Part shown: one piece after another, positions 50,958 through 63,097 of the stretch | Position numbering within the stretch: position 1 is the first letter of the stretch | Layout of the letters: each line of letters begins with the position of its first letter | Source of the DNA: Symbiodinium microadriaticum | Taxonomy: Eukaryota; Sar; Dinophyceae; Suessiales; Symbiodiniaceae | NCBI GenBank assembly: GCA_001939145.1 | Contig: LSRX01000069.1 | Coordinates: 25,146-89,145 of the forward strand | Reading direction: 5' to 3' | Length of the DNA stretch: 64,000 bases | Notes under the pieces: generated by a model | Database searches by the model: none | What the model saw: the letters and a program-made list of their open reading frames with translations, nothing else | Told to the model about the DNA's origin: nothing | Program-made: the position numbers and the translations under genes

Positions 50958-52818
50958 CCGAGACTTGTGTCCTTGGAAGGAAAGCCTCCCGGGGCCGCTT
51001 CGCCTCGCCCGGGTCTCGGCTTGGAGCCGCACACAGCGAAGAATAATGAAAACAAAAATGATAGGAATAACAATAGTACTAATGGTAGTAAGAGTAGGAC
51101 TTCAGGAAGGAGCTCTCATCCTGTCAGAGGTTCCAAGCCTCCCAGTCTCAGGCCTTGTTCGCCTCCCCACTCGCTCCGCGGCCGTCTCGGCGGCCCACAG
51201 GAGGCGTTGCAGGGAAGTTGTTCTTCGGATTTGTTTTATGTGGGAGAGTTTGATGTATTCAAGGTTTGGCGTGGCAAGGTGGGACCCTGAAGCCAGTGCA
51301 ATCTCGAAGGAACAGGAACACGACGCAGGGCGTGGATTCCTCAACCTGACCTAGGGACCAAGCAGGTGGGATGCAGTTGTCGCAGGTGCTGGTCTTGTGG
51401 ACGGCGCATCAGCAGCCCAATCCGCTGCACGAGGAGACGGGACAGTTTCGTGCGGCCTCAAGCTCATGCAGGTTGACAAGTCGCGGCATGCTGCACTGCA
51501 TATAAGAGCAACTTCGAAAAGACTCTCTGCCGCGAATGCCGCAGTATTTGTGTCGCAGCCCCAGCTCAAACTATGACAGGAACAGATTGACGAAAAGCTC
51601 TCCCAAAGACACAAGCCAGAATCCTCCTCATCTGCACGCCTTAGACCTCCGAAGCATGAATGGTACCGGCACAGGAGACGTACATCCTTGCGTGGAGAGT
51701 GGGCGATGGGAAAGGATCTACATGGCAGGAGCTCCCATATCATGCTTGAGGCTTGCCTACCCGGGTGTCACGCTTGTTGGGTTCCCCTGTGGTGGGGTAG
51801 CTACTCTACCACACTGCATCTTTTAGCTCACTTGGACAGATAGATATCGGCAGATGCATGGTCCGCCCGAGCTCGTTACTCGTGAGCAGGAGGAAGCCAT
51901 CAACGAGAATCTGCCTGGCTCCCGGTCCCGAGCACTGAGTATGGGGAATCGGTTCTAAGCATCATCATAATATCCTGACCGCGCTGGTCCTATTTCGAGT
52001 GTTGTTGACAGCGTTGCTACAGCATAGAAGCCAGGCAGCTTGGCTTGGCTTTACCGAATCCTGGGTAAGCTAAAGAATTCTCCAACAGCCCTCCCAAGTT
52101 CCAGTGCTGCGTATTAAGAGTGCCACCGAGCTCCTCCCGACCTGAGGTGTAGAGAGATTGGAGGTGGGCCCGACAGGCCTGGGTCCAAGGGCTTGTGGCT
52201 CCTTGCAGGTCATGGGGCCTAAATAATACTGTTGGCCTTTTGGTTTGAGAGGGGCAATGCCATGGCAAACTCAACTGCGGCATCAGACCGTCAGCTTCCC
52301 CTGCGGCCTTTAAATTGCCCCTGGAGCTTGAAATTTCAGCAGATCGGGCTACTCGCGCAGGTGGGGCGCCATCCTCGATCTCCCAGCTGAGGCGGTTACG
52401 AGGCCTGCGGCCTTGTAATGCAGAACTACAGAGTCATTTTAGCACAATGTGCCCCAAAACTCTAGCCTTAATCATGACGGTCCCTAAATTCTTCTTTTAG
52501 CTCTCGGGAGTCTCTGAGGAGCTCAGAGCTGTCTTGGAATTCGGGAGGATCCCTCTGCCCCAGACAACGAATGGGAAAGCTGCAATGGATTAGATAAGTA
52601 GATAACCAGGGATAGCGGCTTTGAGTTATCAATTAAGTAGGAACATAGAATATCTTGAACACAGTATCCTGACTTGTCTACCCTAAACCCTGAACCTCCC
52701 CCCCCCTCCCCCCCGCACAAACCACCGAGTGCAGCATGAGGATCCGGGTCTGCGCCGTGAACTGCCTCGGCCGCGGCGACTGGAGCCACGAGGAGCTCGA
52801 GGCGGGGTTTCCCGAAGC

Positions 52819-52980
52819 TTTGGGTTCAGGGTGTTTTAGGGCTTAGGGTTTTGGAGCTTTGGGTTTTTAGAGCTTTGGGTCCAGGGTTTCGGTTTTCGAG
52901 CTTTGGGTTTAGAGCTTTGGGTCCAGGGTTTAGGGTTTCGAGTTTGGGTTTTGGGTTTAGAGTTTTGGGTTTCGGGTTTC
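52819..52980. repeat. degenerate TTTGGG/TTTAGGG array, G-rich strand
   Basis: Alternating GAGCTTTGGGTTT, CCAGGGTTT and TTTAGGGTTTCG words over about 160 bp, immediately after an exon-like stretch (52738-52812). Confidence 0.85.
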
Positions 52981-53540
52981 TCACAGTCTAGCGGTCTAGC
53001 GGTTTTTTCTGAGCCTACTCATGGACCGCTTGTGGAGCGCTGTAGTGGGGGCCTTTAACTTTAGCTTCCGAAGGTCCTTCATCGCAGGGATTGTCGGCGG
53101 TTTTTAAGATGAAAGGGACCAACAGGGCTTGAAACGGCTCGGTAACAGACTTCAACTAACAATCCCGAGAGGTGTGTCTCAGGCGAATCGGCATACAACA
53201 GAACGAGGGCTTTTGCAGTCCCCAGCATTGCCAGGTCACCACGACCAGGGCGAAACAACCCGGGTCGAAAATTCGCGGCTTGGTGCATCTTGAGGCTTTT
53301 CCTTAACCTCGCAGCATGGTTAGGACTGCGAGGCCTCCACAATCCTAGAGGTCCCAGCCTTGACACCAGCCTGTAGCTGAGCAGCTTTGTGACGGAGTCG
53401 GGATCGACTCCGTGGCTCTTGTGTGGCTCCCCGCCATGCTCAGGAAACGTCTTGGCCAAAGGTGTCCAGACGTGCGCGAACTGCGCGAATCCCATGAGCA
53501 AAGAGCCAGGCGCGATCTGGGATTGGCAAGCTCCTAGCAC

Positions 53541-53645
53541 TACTGTTGATGATATACATCCTGCATGACCTTAAGGACCCTAAACTATGGGAATTATGTT
53601 ATACTCCTTATTATGGGTAATGCAGGGTTTACACCATCAACCGTA
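53541..53645. mobile_element. MITE family 1, copy 2
   Basis: 105 bp, TACTGTTGATGATATACATC at the left and ACACCATCAACCGTA at the right, with the shared middle AAGGACCCTAAACTATGGG. TA at both borders. Confidence 0.85.
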
Positions 53646-56287
53646 TGACACATGATGTGTAGCTTTTAACACATCGGATTGACTAAAGTCCTCTTCTTTC
53701 GAATCACTGCGTTGCTAGGCGAGGCTGCCTATGCCCAGCTGGTCTGCCGATCCGTCTTCCAACCAGGCCCCGCTTGCGTCTGTGCTTGAGACGAATCAGA
53801 GATGCTCTGCTACGGGAATCCAGGGACAGGCGATTTCGGAAGCGACTTATTGTGCGATGAGCTGATACAGTACCTCAGAGCCCCAAATATTTCAGCCCCA
53901 CGCAACCCTTCAGCCCGAGCCCCTTCCCGGCACACTTCGCCCGCAGACTGCAAGCACGGCCCTTTCTGCCCGAAGTGCCGAGAGCGGGTGGCCCAAAAGG
54001 CACGATGCATTTGCATCTTAAAGGGTTATGGCTGAAGGGGTTAGGGGTTTGTACAAGCTTATGGCTGCGGATGTGCTTGAGAGGAGTTTTTGGTTTATAA
54101 GGGCTCTACTCTGGTTTAGAAACGAGCTTTGGAAACTTCTCTGGCTTAGGGTTTCAGGATTTGGGATTTGAAGGCTCAGATGGCTTGGAGCTGGTGCTCT
54201 CTGTTCAGGCACACATTCAAGTCCTGCTGCTGCCTGAAGGTCTTAGCATTTCTCAACAAATCATGAACTCCCTGTCCGAATACTCTCATTAAGCGGCTGG
54301 ATCATGTTGGATCGATGGTAGTGCCAGGTAGCCAAGTGTAAGACAGCACAGAGAAGCCGGGAGCGAACATCTGAACATTCCCAGAGCCCTTGCTTGCAGG
54401 TGCTGTCCTGCTGCGTTTGCAGGGGTCTCATCGAGTCCTGGCGACAAGGTCCCGTTGAGGATAATGCGGCCTCCTGACGGGGGGCCAGATAGTAGGTGAG
54501 CAAAGCCAAGTCCTACGAAGTCCTTCGAACTTTGCCTCGAACCCCCTGGACTTCAGAGGGCCATAGGCTCCCGAACCGGTGCCCAGAACCTTGAAAGCAA
54601 GACTTGGCTTTGTGAAAGCGCGCGAGTGCCAAGCGAATAGAGCTTCATCCTGCTGCGGGAGAAAGCCGTCCTTCGGGTACTCTGACATGAGAACACGAAC
54701 AAGCTCCGAGGAAGGTAGGCCCCTCTGAGCCCATACTCTTCGGCCTCTTTGCGTCGTAACTCCTGCGTGAAGATCGCGGTGTGCTGCGCAGCATCGTGCA
54801 AAGTCTTGAGCACGCTGTGCTCATGAAGAGAGTATTCCTAAGTGCAGCCAAGTTACCACCCGGAAAATCCCCATCCACAGCCAGTCGCAGAACAATCGTG
54901 TGTCCGAGCACACCAGTGTGTCCGAGCACACCAACTCGGTCGTCGCCATGTCATGGGCCAATGCGCACGTGGCGCGGCTGGCCGAGAAGGCGCAGGGACT
55001 GGAGGGCTTCAAGTGGCTTCACTCGACTGCCGTTTAGGCCTACAAGATTTAGGGTTTGGCTTTTGAGGCTTCATGAGTCATATGAGGTTTAGGGGAATCT
55101 TTGTAGTGGTCTTCGGAAAAGGCCGATGCTGCCTGTTACAAGAAGCCAGCTGCATGGCAGCACGGGGCCAGGGATACTTCCTTCACCGCTATCCGGAGTT
55201 AAGGGCGATCTGGAAGTTCGCAGATTGTCATGACTTGTTCGACCTTTGTGGTTTTCAGTGGTTTCGGAAGAGCATACAGCAACGCACTTCCGTGACTTCA
55301 ATCCTAAGCTAAACCTTCAAACAAATTCTATGTAAAGGCCGCACTGCACCCTGTGAACTCACCAGCGAACCCTTACTGCCGAGAAGACCAAAAACTAGAC
55401 CCTGAACGCGAGATTTCCTGTGAATCAAGGCTCCTCCAGAGGATATTTGTGGCCTCGTGGTGGTCTGCTCTTGGCCCATGCCGCAGCCCGTGTGCCCGGA
55501 CCGGAGTAAAGAAGACCAGATCCTGCAAGATCCGCGGCTTCGGATTGAGGGCTTCATCAAGGATGGTACTGGGCCCTGTGGGGCTTTCAGGGCTGTGTAG
55601 CCAGCTCGTACGGCCGTCGTAGGGTGGGAGCCCAGGCTGGAGCAATATGAGCTCTTTCGGGAGAAGCTGGCGGCAGCGATGCCCAAAGAGGCGGCTCTCG
55701 TGTGAAGCAAATTTTACAGGCTGCAGACATTCTAGATCTCCCCCCGAAGCTACGAAGCCCCTACAAACCTTGCGTTAAGACCCCGCAGAACTTGAACCAT
55801 GAGTTTGTGGGATGGGACCGATGGAGAAGCCGGCCCTCCCGAAGCTCCCTTATCTGAAGCTTCTCGAGCCATGGAGGCCTACGTCTATCCTGGCACGACG
55901 CTCCACTGCACGATCTGCACCCTGCGGGCGTTCACTTCAGGACGGGGTCGTATTGCCCAGCCTCCTTCCAGGCTCTTTACTGCAATTTCATCCCCACTTC
56001 GTCCTCGTGTTCCCACAGCAAACCCTGAACCCGCCCAAACGAACCCCCAAACCCCGAAAACTGTCCAAATCCCGTGGAGGCCGCATGGAAAGCAGCGAGA
56101 AGCAGCGAAGCTCCGAGAGCTGGAGCAAGATCCTCGACGCGGCCCGGAGGGACCCGGGCTGGCCCACAGGCGGCCTGGCTGCGCGGACTTTCGAAGAAGC
56201 CATACAGCTGACACGTATTCGGGCAGAGGCATGGTTCTATATAATACACCAGATGCAGCGTTCTGTGCATGTTTCTATATGCATACG

Positions 56288-56392
56288 CAACTTAATGGTT
56301 TATGCGCTGTACTGTACTGTGCTGTGCTGTGCTGTATATACTGTATGTATGTATCTATGTATCTATGTATCTATGTATGTATGCATGCTAAG
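56288..56392. repeat. GTACT/GCTGT and GTAT/CTAT microsatellite
   Basis: Runs of TGTACTGTACTGTGCTGTGC followed by TGTATGTATCTATGTATC units. Reading frames across it (Cys-Ala-Val and Tyr-Leu-Cys strings) are artefacts. Confidence 0.9.
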
Positions 56393-57373
56393 GGAATGTT
56401 CCCGCAGGCCCCGTCGCTTTGAAGATGGGGCGACCGACTCTCGAGGGATCTGCCGGCATCTTCCGCTACGAAGACACGGCAGCTTGATCCGAAGCTCGGG
56501 GTTGAAGGGTTTGTAGGGTTAATGAAGAGTCATTAAAGGAGGGTTTAGGGTTTCGGAGTGTACCTGGACCGAAAGGCCCTGATTTGCAGTGCTCGCATAA
56601 TTTCGGTGGATATCACAGGTTTTATTCTCACGATGCCCGGTGCGAATAGAGCCAAAAGAAGCATCATCTATGGCTCGAGGCAGCACTCTTGGACTGCTGG
56701 AGTTTGGCGGGGGGTGAAGCATTCATAAAGGAGTTGTCTTAGGACAAGGCTTGTAGTGCTTGTAGGGTGCTTTCGGGTGGCTTCTGCTGTCAGGTGTGAG
56801 CCTTCTCCAGGTCCGTGGTTGGTACCGAAGCCCTGGACCTAAGCCTCGAGCCAGCTATGGTTTAGTTGGTTTGCAGTGTCTTAAGATGGTTGGAAATAGA
56901 AGGGACTATAGGTCACTAGGTGTCAACCCCTTCCCAACCAGAAGAGATCTCCGCACCCTGTTTAGTTTAAATCCGAACTGCAAGCTTTGGAGTTCAACTA
57001 CACCGAATAAAAGCACCCTGAGCATCTTCAGGCTGGCACCATCGCTGCCATGCGCAAGGCGCTTCGTGCCGCCATCATCGCTGCCGGCGGCGAGCCTGCA
57101 GAAGGCAGGGCCCAAATCGGCGGTTGCAGTGCACAGGTGCAGGTACATGGGTCGCAACAAATGCAAGATCCCAACCAGCGCCAGTGGGATAAGACGGATA
57201 AGACAGATGCTGACACAACCGTCGCAACAGCCCTTATGTTGCCTTGTATGCCCTTTAGTCATAGGAAGCAGAAGCAGCAGAGTAACCCTGCTGGTAACCG
57301 TTCAGCGATCTCATGACCAGGCGGAGGCGATCGTTCGAAGGCCAAGCCACCCTCGGGCACGCCGGAAGGCCGT

Positions 57374-58016
57374 GGGTTTTGGGTGTTAGGGTTCAGGGTT
57401 TAGGGTGTGTAGGTAGTGTAGGTTATTAAGGTTGTGCATATATTGGGCCTAAAGTTTGAGGGTTTTTGAAGGGAAGGGCTCAGGGTTTAGTCGTGCGAGC
57501 GTTCGTGGGCTCGCGTCAGGCGCCGTTTGTAGTTCTAGGCTTCAGAACAGGGCTTAGCTACGAAACCCAGTTGCGACTTCCATTGTGACCCAGCCTGAAG
57601 CCATCAATCCACCGAAATCTTCCAATCTCGGGATCCCCTCTTGTCCCGCAGGTGAGCCAGCACCACATATCCCGGACGCTGGGCGCATGAAATCAGCTAC
57701 TGTACAGTGAAGGGGCTGCCTTCCTTTCCGGTTCGATGGGACCAAACCGACCAAACTCCAAGCCCTTCGACACCGGACCGCCTACGTTGGTACACGCTCT
57801 TGCCCTCCATGAGTTTTTCTTGAGTCTCAATCTGAGACAGCATACAGAAACAGGGACGCACCCTGGAGGAGCAGCTTGATTAGCATCTCGACCCGAATTA
57901 CTCCCCGGTCCCGCCTCGTCACCACCAAAGTTAACATCCCAAGCCGTAGTATCCTAAAGCCTGCCCAGACACCAAGTCGCTAAACCGCTAAACCCTATAA
58001 ACCCTAAACCCTAAAC
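57374..58016. repeat. scattered short telomere-like words
   Basis: TTAGGGTTCAGGGTTTAGGG at 57387-57406 on the G-rich strand and CTAAACCCTATAAACCCTAA at about 57988-58012 on the C-rich strand, with 0.5 kb of otherwise unremarkable sequence between. Confidence 0.6.
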
Positions 58017-58194
58017 GGCTAGACCTATACAGTCTTACAGTGTACAACAACCTGTAGCCCATACCGTGTACAACCTCAACTCCCTGGGGACGCTCTGCAA
58101 GGATATTGTCCACTCCACCGTGTTGCGCTGGACCGCCGAGCCGGCGGATCGAGCTGCGGCCCAGGAGCTCGACCTGGGAACCCCTTGTTGGGGG

Positions 58195-58295
58195 CCCTAG
58201 AGAGAGTCGTACTGTGGATGATATAGATCCTGCATTACCTTAAGNCCCTAGAGAGAGTCGTACTGTGGATGATATAGATCCTGCATTACCTTAAG
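58195..58295. other. single N between two exact 50-bp copies (assembly join)
   Basis: The 50 bases 58195-58244 (CCCTAGAGAGAGTCGTACTG ...) are repeated exactly at 58246-58295, with one N at 58245. This is what an unmerged overlap of two contig ends looks like. The true sequence probably has one copy, carrying one family 1 element. Confidence 0.85.
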
Positions 58296-58365
58296 GATCC
58301 TAAACTATGGGAATTGTGGCATATTCGTGATCAGGGGCAATGCAGGATTTATGTCATCAGCCGCA
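58261..58365. mobile_element. MITE family 1, copy 3
   Basis: 105 bp from TACTGTGGATGATATAGATC to ATGTCATCAGCCGCA, middle AAGGATCCTAAACTATGGG. The left 35 bases also appear before the N at 58210-58244 because of the assembly duplication. Confidence 0.82.
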
Positions 58366-60302
58366 TGAAAAATGTACCATAGGGTAGGTGCCGAGTTTAT
58401 AGAGGAACCTGAGCTTGGGGTCATGCTTTAGGATGAAGCTTCGGCTTAAAGAAAAGGGCCCCTCATTTCCTGAAGCTCCCATGTAGCGCCTTGTTGTTTG
58501 GTCCTATATAAGTCATGAGCATACGAAGTGGGACCATGGAACGAAAGTTGTGCACCGCAGTGTCGGCTGGGGGTGGTCTAGGCCTCTCTGCTAGATCGGT
58601 TTCTGAAGGCCGCGCCTGTGATAGCTTCTGACATGTCAGCTCGGCTTCACGCGGTGCAGGAAGCTTTTGCACAAGTGGCGGAGCGACTCGTCTGCAGCTA
58701 TGTCATGACATAGTCAGGCAGATAAACTGCAAGATGACCTTCATAGGGACAGACAGCCCACAATCAGGCGTGGTGTGGAGTTTATCCGTTCGAGGTTGAG
58801 AGAACGAACCCAGCGCCTGACATGTCTGCTTGCAGGTCCTGGGAGCCTGTGGAAATCATTGCAACGGCTCCGAGAGCTGTTTTCGAGGACATTCCGTGCC
58901 CTGATAAATCCAGCTGGTTCTATAACTTCTGTGTCTCTTAGAAACTTTGAGTACTGAACATAGCAATTAAATAAAACCTGCTATAAAATGCAGTGTGATT
59001 GATCTAGAGAGGTACATGCACATCCCGGATGATGCGGAGCACACCTGGTGGCGCAGCAGCGCCTGAGATGCCGCGGATCCCGGCAGCCCCCCAAAGCCGG
59101 GGAGCGCACTTCGGAGAAGCGGAAACATTCGAGCCGGCAGATGGGAGGATTGAGTGACTTAGGGACATTTAGGTGTATGTTTTCAAGAGGTTTGGGGACT
59201 TGGGGTCTTGGGTGTATGAATAGGTTGATGCCGGTTTGGTGTTTAAGGTATTGTGCTTTTTCGTTCAGGGTAGGCTACTGCCAAGAGCTTCTCGGAAAAC
59301 CCAGCATGACTGCCGGCGTTGCCCGCTTTTGCTCCAGGGTGCAAGGACAGTGGCATACACGAAACCTGCCGTCGTGCCAGCAGTAACACTCTACAGTTTC
59401 CACCGGCTTTACGACCTGAAGCCGCACGTTCTTCCTTCAAGGTAGACGAGCCAATAGGTGTGGCTTGTAATGTAAGCATCTAATTCCACATGCAGTAGTT
59501 ATCGCCAAAGCAGCACCCAGAGCCTGGAACGATTCTCGCAGTCGCTTGTGTCCGTCGCTCCAAAGATGACGCCACTTGCCTGCATGTCCGGGACGCTGCA
59601 GCTCTCGGAGAGGCTTGCACTTCCAAGGTATAAAAACTCAAGTTGATAGTAATTTGATAGTGGCTTCTGCGCAAGCGGTCACTGAGGTCCTCGGAACGCA
59701 GTCCGGTTCAGCGCCAGCCGGTGAGAGGCTCGGGCCCACGGCGTGAGAGGTCATTGGGCTTTTGGGGCAGCTCCAGCGTGGTTCAGGTTTGCTAAGCACA
59801 TACGTGGCCTATCGACCGTGTCAGCACAAGCCAGCGAAGCGACAACCCCCCCCTAAGCCGCGAGTGTAATTTGCAGTGTGCGTAGGGGTCTTCCTTGGAG
59901 AGTTTATTCTTGGGCTTTTTTTGCTTCGGTTTACGGCGAGTCCTGTTTTACCATGCTTTACCTCTGCACAGGCTTGGCCATCCTTGCGCTGATCGGAGCT
60001 GCGAGTACAGCTTTCGTGGGTGGTGCCTCGTCTGGGATTTTCTGGCGGTCAGGGTTTGGGGTCTGAGATTGAACTGAGGCGGGTTTGCTTGTGATCTGGA
60101 CCTGGCGGGTCTTTTGTCAGCAGCGGCCACAACGGCCACACGCATAACATGCTGCAGGGATTGGCTTGAAGCATCCCTGAATGGTCAAGCCGACGTCCAG
60201 AAAGCCTGAATGCAAAATCAGATCCCATTCTATAGTGTGATGCTTGGTGCTAAAAAATTCGATAGCACGACCCTTGTTCTGGAGTTCTGCTGGTAAAGGT
60301 TA

Positions 60303-60561
60303 TGAACCCTAAACCCTAAATAACCCTAAACCCTAAATAACAAATAACCCTAAACCCTAAACAGCCCTAAACCCTAAACAGCCCTAAACTCTAAACCCCA
60401 AACAGCCCTAAAAAACAAAAACTATGGGAGGCTCATAACTGGAACTTCCAGCTCCAAGGCTTCTTTCCTTGGTTTCTTCTCACCTCCTGTCTGAAGTTTC
60501 CGCTCCCAATTGACTCCTATCTGTTCACGTTCTAGGGTTTAGGGTTTAGGGGTTTAGGGTT
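60303..60561. repeat. inverted pair of telomere-like arrays
   Basis: C-rich AACCCTAAACCCTAAATAAC words at 60303-60410, about 120 bp of unique sequence, then G-rich TAGGGTTTAGGGTTTAGGGG at 60532-60561. This is the same orientation as the pair at 8142-8714. Confidence 0.88.
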
Positions 60562-60689
60562 CAAACTTTCACTTCTCCGGAACTACAGTAGCTAGACCAA
60601 TAGTTTGGAGGCATAAGATGTCCACTCCAAGTTGCTACCTTCTCCAGTCATTCTCCTTGGCAGCAGGTGATGGCCCCCTCAACAGCATA

Positions 60690-60792
60690 ATATAGGGGCC
60701 TTAATAATCAGACAAGGATTTGGGGGTATTTTATATTATCATTATAATAAGGAACCCCCAAAACCCTATTCCAATTATTAAGGCCCCGATAT
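60690..60792. mobile_element. small inverted-repeat element, family 2, second copy
   Basis: Left end ATATAGGGGCCTTAATAATC, right end AATTATTAAGGCCCCGATAT, inverted almost perfectly over 20 bp. Inside, AAGGATTTGGGGGT and ACCCCCAAAACCCT extend the foldback, around an AT-rich centre. Shares its end sequence with 7887-8008. Confidence 0.72.
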
Positions 60793-60881
60793 GAGACCAC
60801 AAGCTCAAGCCCAAAGCCCCATGCAAGAAGGCGGGGCGCTGCGGCGCGCGCGCTCCGACACCAAGGAGCTCCAAGCAGCGA

Positions 60882-61024
60882 CTTAGGGTTTTGGGGTTTT
60901 AGGGGTTTTTAGGGTTTTTTAGGGTTTTTAGGGTTTAGGGTGTACAGGGCTTAGGGCTTATAGGGTGTTGGGTTTAGGGTTTATAGGGTTTAGGGTTTAC
61001 TGTTTAGGGCTTAGGGCTTAGGGT
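60882..61024. repeat. telomere-like TTTTAGGG array, G-rich strand
   Basis: TTTTAGGG, TTTAGGG and GCTTAGGG words over about 140 bp. A short C-rich cluster in the opposite orientation lies 210 bp further on (61235-61262). Confidence 0.88.
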
Positions 61025-61234
61025 TCGTGCCCTGTGGATAAAACTCTTGCAGAAAAATATCGCGGAAGAGCAGGGGCTATGTGCTTGAGCTTTACCAGAA
61101 GTCGGAGACTTCGAAAGAGACTTACATAAATAGTCATAAATAGTAAGGTAATCCAAAGATGACTCCGAACTACTTTGTAGTCCGTTTGCTTATGCTGTAT
61201 CATAAGTTCTTCTATAATACATCCGAGAGAGACC

Positions 61235-61262
61235 ATAAACCCTAAACCTTAAACCCTAAACC
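61235..61262. repeat. short CCCTAAA cluster
   Basis: ATAAACCCTAAACCTTAAAC and one more CCCTAAA word. Confidence 0.75.
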
Positions 61263-62009
61263 CAGAGCCCTTCCAAGATTCTTCTAGGATCGAGTGGCGC
61301 TTCTAGCCACCTCGGTAGCCCTGCCGCCGACGACGACGGAGACGGAAGTCGACCACAGGAGCAGCGCGGGTTTTTTGCACGACAGAAGCCAGGCTTTTTC
61401 ATGCCTGCAGTAGGTTGTGGTTTGAGGTGTTTGGGTTATCCTGTTCAGACAGGCTTTTTCGCCACTGTTTTCGATGTTTCCTTGATCGCGGAATCTTGAA
61501 GGCAGGATCCAGGATGTCCGTGTGAGAGGCTGCTGGCAGCTCATCCGTTCCCACGGAAGTTTAGGTCCATCTAGAAACTTAATTAGACTTAGTCTGACTT
61601 AGTCCAGACTCAGAAAGAAGTTGCAGGAAGTCGCCTTTCGCGCAATGCCTGGTCGAGTACAAGAAGCTACCAGCCACAAGCGTCAGCTTAATCGTGGTGT
61701 CTGATAGACTTTCGATGTTCAGTTGGAGCTTCTGGCTTTCAGGCATTTCAGGGTTCGATGACGAACGGTGCCTGCAAGCCCAACTTAGAGTTCCGCAAAG
61801 CCGCCGGTGCCATACATGGGCCAAGTCGTGTGGCTCGCAAACTTCAAAACGGGACCCTGGTATTTGTGAGGGGAGGGGGATAACAAGACTCCGTGAATTC
61901 TTGAAAAGTGCTGCGAATGGCACGTGCCGAATCAGACACACCTATCATGTCATACGTAGTTGCTGTAGTTGTGTTCAGGTACTTAACACATCTTTCTACC
62001 TGGCTACCT

Positions 62010-62200
62010 ACTTATCTATCACACCTTTCTATCCATCTATCGCTATCTTGCCATTAATCTATCTAACCCAAACGAATCTAATCGTCTAATCTAACTTAGC
62101 CTAACCTAGACCATCTAACCACCTGAAACCGAACCAAACCTAACCTGTCCGAACTAATCTGATCTATCGCCAGGCTGATCGAATCTGACCTAATGCAACC
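62010..62200. repeat. degenerate CTAAC/CTATC repeat
   Basis: CTAT(C/T) words, then CTAA(C/T) and CTAACC words spaced by four to six bases for almost 200 bp, with no coding signal. It could be a decayed minisatellite. Confidence 0.6.
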
Positions 62201-62270
62201 CAATATGTGTCTGTATTTTCGAGGACTAGGGTTTTTCAGGTAAGCACGTGTATATTATGTTTTGATACAG

Positions 62271-62403
62271 GCGCGCCCATAGATGCATACCTACAGATGC
62301 AGAAGGCAGCAATACGACTGGGATTATGCCAGAGGCCTGATGGCTCCTTGAACGGAGAGAGCTACGTCTTCCACATGGATGCGGCCTTTGAAGACTCGAA
62401 GAG
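62271..62403 (+). other. exon-like stretch of an unrecognised gene
   Basis: In frame it encodes A-P-I-D-A-Y-L-Q-M-Q-K-A-A-I-R ... G-E-S-Y-V-F-H-M-D-A-A-F, of ordinary protein-like composition. It is preceded by GATACAG (acceptor-like) and followed by AGAG then GTTGGT (donor-like). Just upstream TTTTTCAG is followed by GTAAGC, which would make a 31-base intron. The product is unknown. Confidence 0.25.
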
Positions 62404-63097
62404 GTTGGTGTTGAGAGACTTCTTGGAGTCCGGGTTTTTAAGGGCTTACAGGTTTTGGGATGTTTTAGGCGTTCGGGTGCTGTTGTTATTCTTCAGCATG
62501 TTTGGATGCAGGACGCAAGCTTCAGGCTGAGGTTTACGGGCCCAGGGGTTCGAAAATGACGCTGGCCATGCCAGGGCAGAGAAGAAGCCGAGCTTCTCCC
62601 GGCTGCTGCAGAAGAGCATCCTGGGTCGCACGAGACTGGAGTTTTGGAGGAGAGTTTCTTTGTCACAGAACCGTAAGCCCACGATCCTTACGCTGTGAGA
62701 AGCATTGTCTACTTCCGGTGCGTGCTGCTGCAGCAAGGGAGCCTTTCGCCACTCGAGGCTCTCACATTTGGGGCCGCGCCACGACCGTCAGGCACGCACA
62801 TGCGGGCGGCGAGTGTTGCTACTCCGGCGGTCATTTTCGCTCGACTTCGCTCTGTTACGCTTGTCATAGCTTACTTTCATGCTTATTAGCCTTTTTTGGT
62901 GAGTCTCGCTTGTTCTGCCGTTGTTGTAGTGGTTATGCTGTTCAAAGGGCCTTAGCTTCCGTCAAGCAAGAGTGGCCGGGTTTGGAGTGGCACCGACCGT
63001 GCAAGATAGCGACAGCAACGCTAAGAACGGTTGTGATGAGGACACTTCGACTACACTGATCTGGTGCATGAACATTAGCAATACCAATGGCATCAGA

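Noticed and set aside
53079..53540. 153-codon minus-strand open frame
   Set aside because: No family resemblance, and it ends beside a foldback element.
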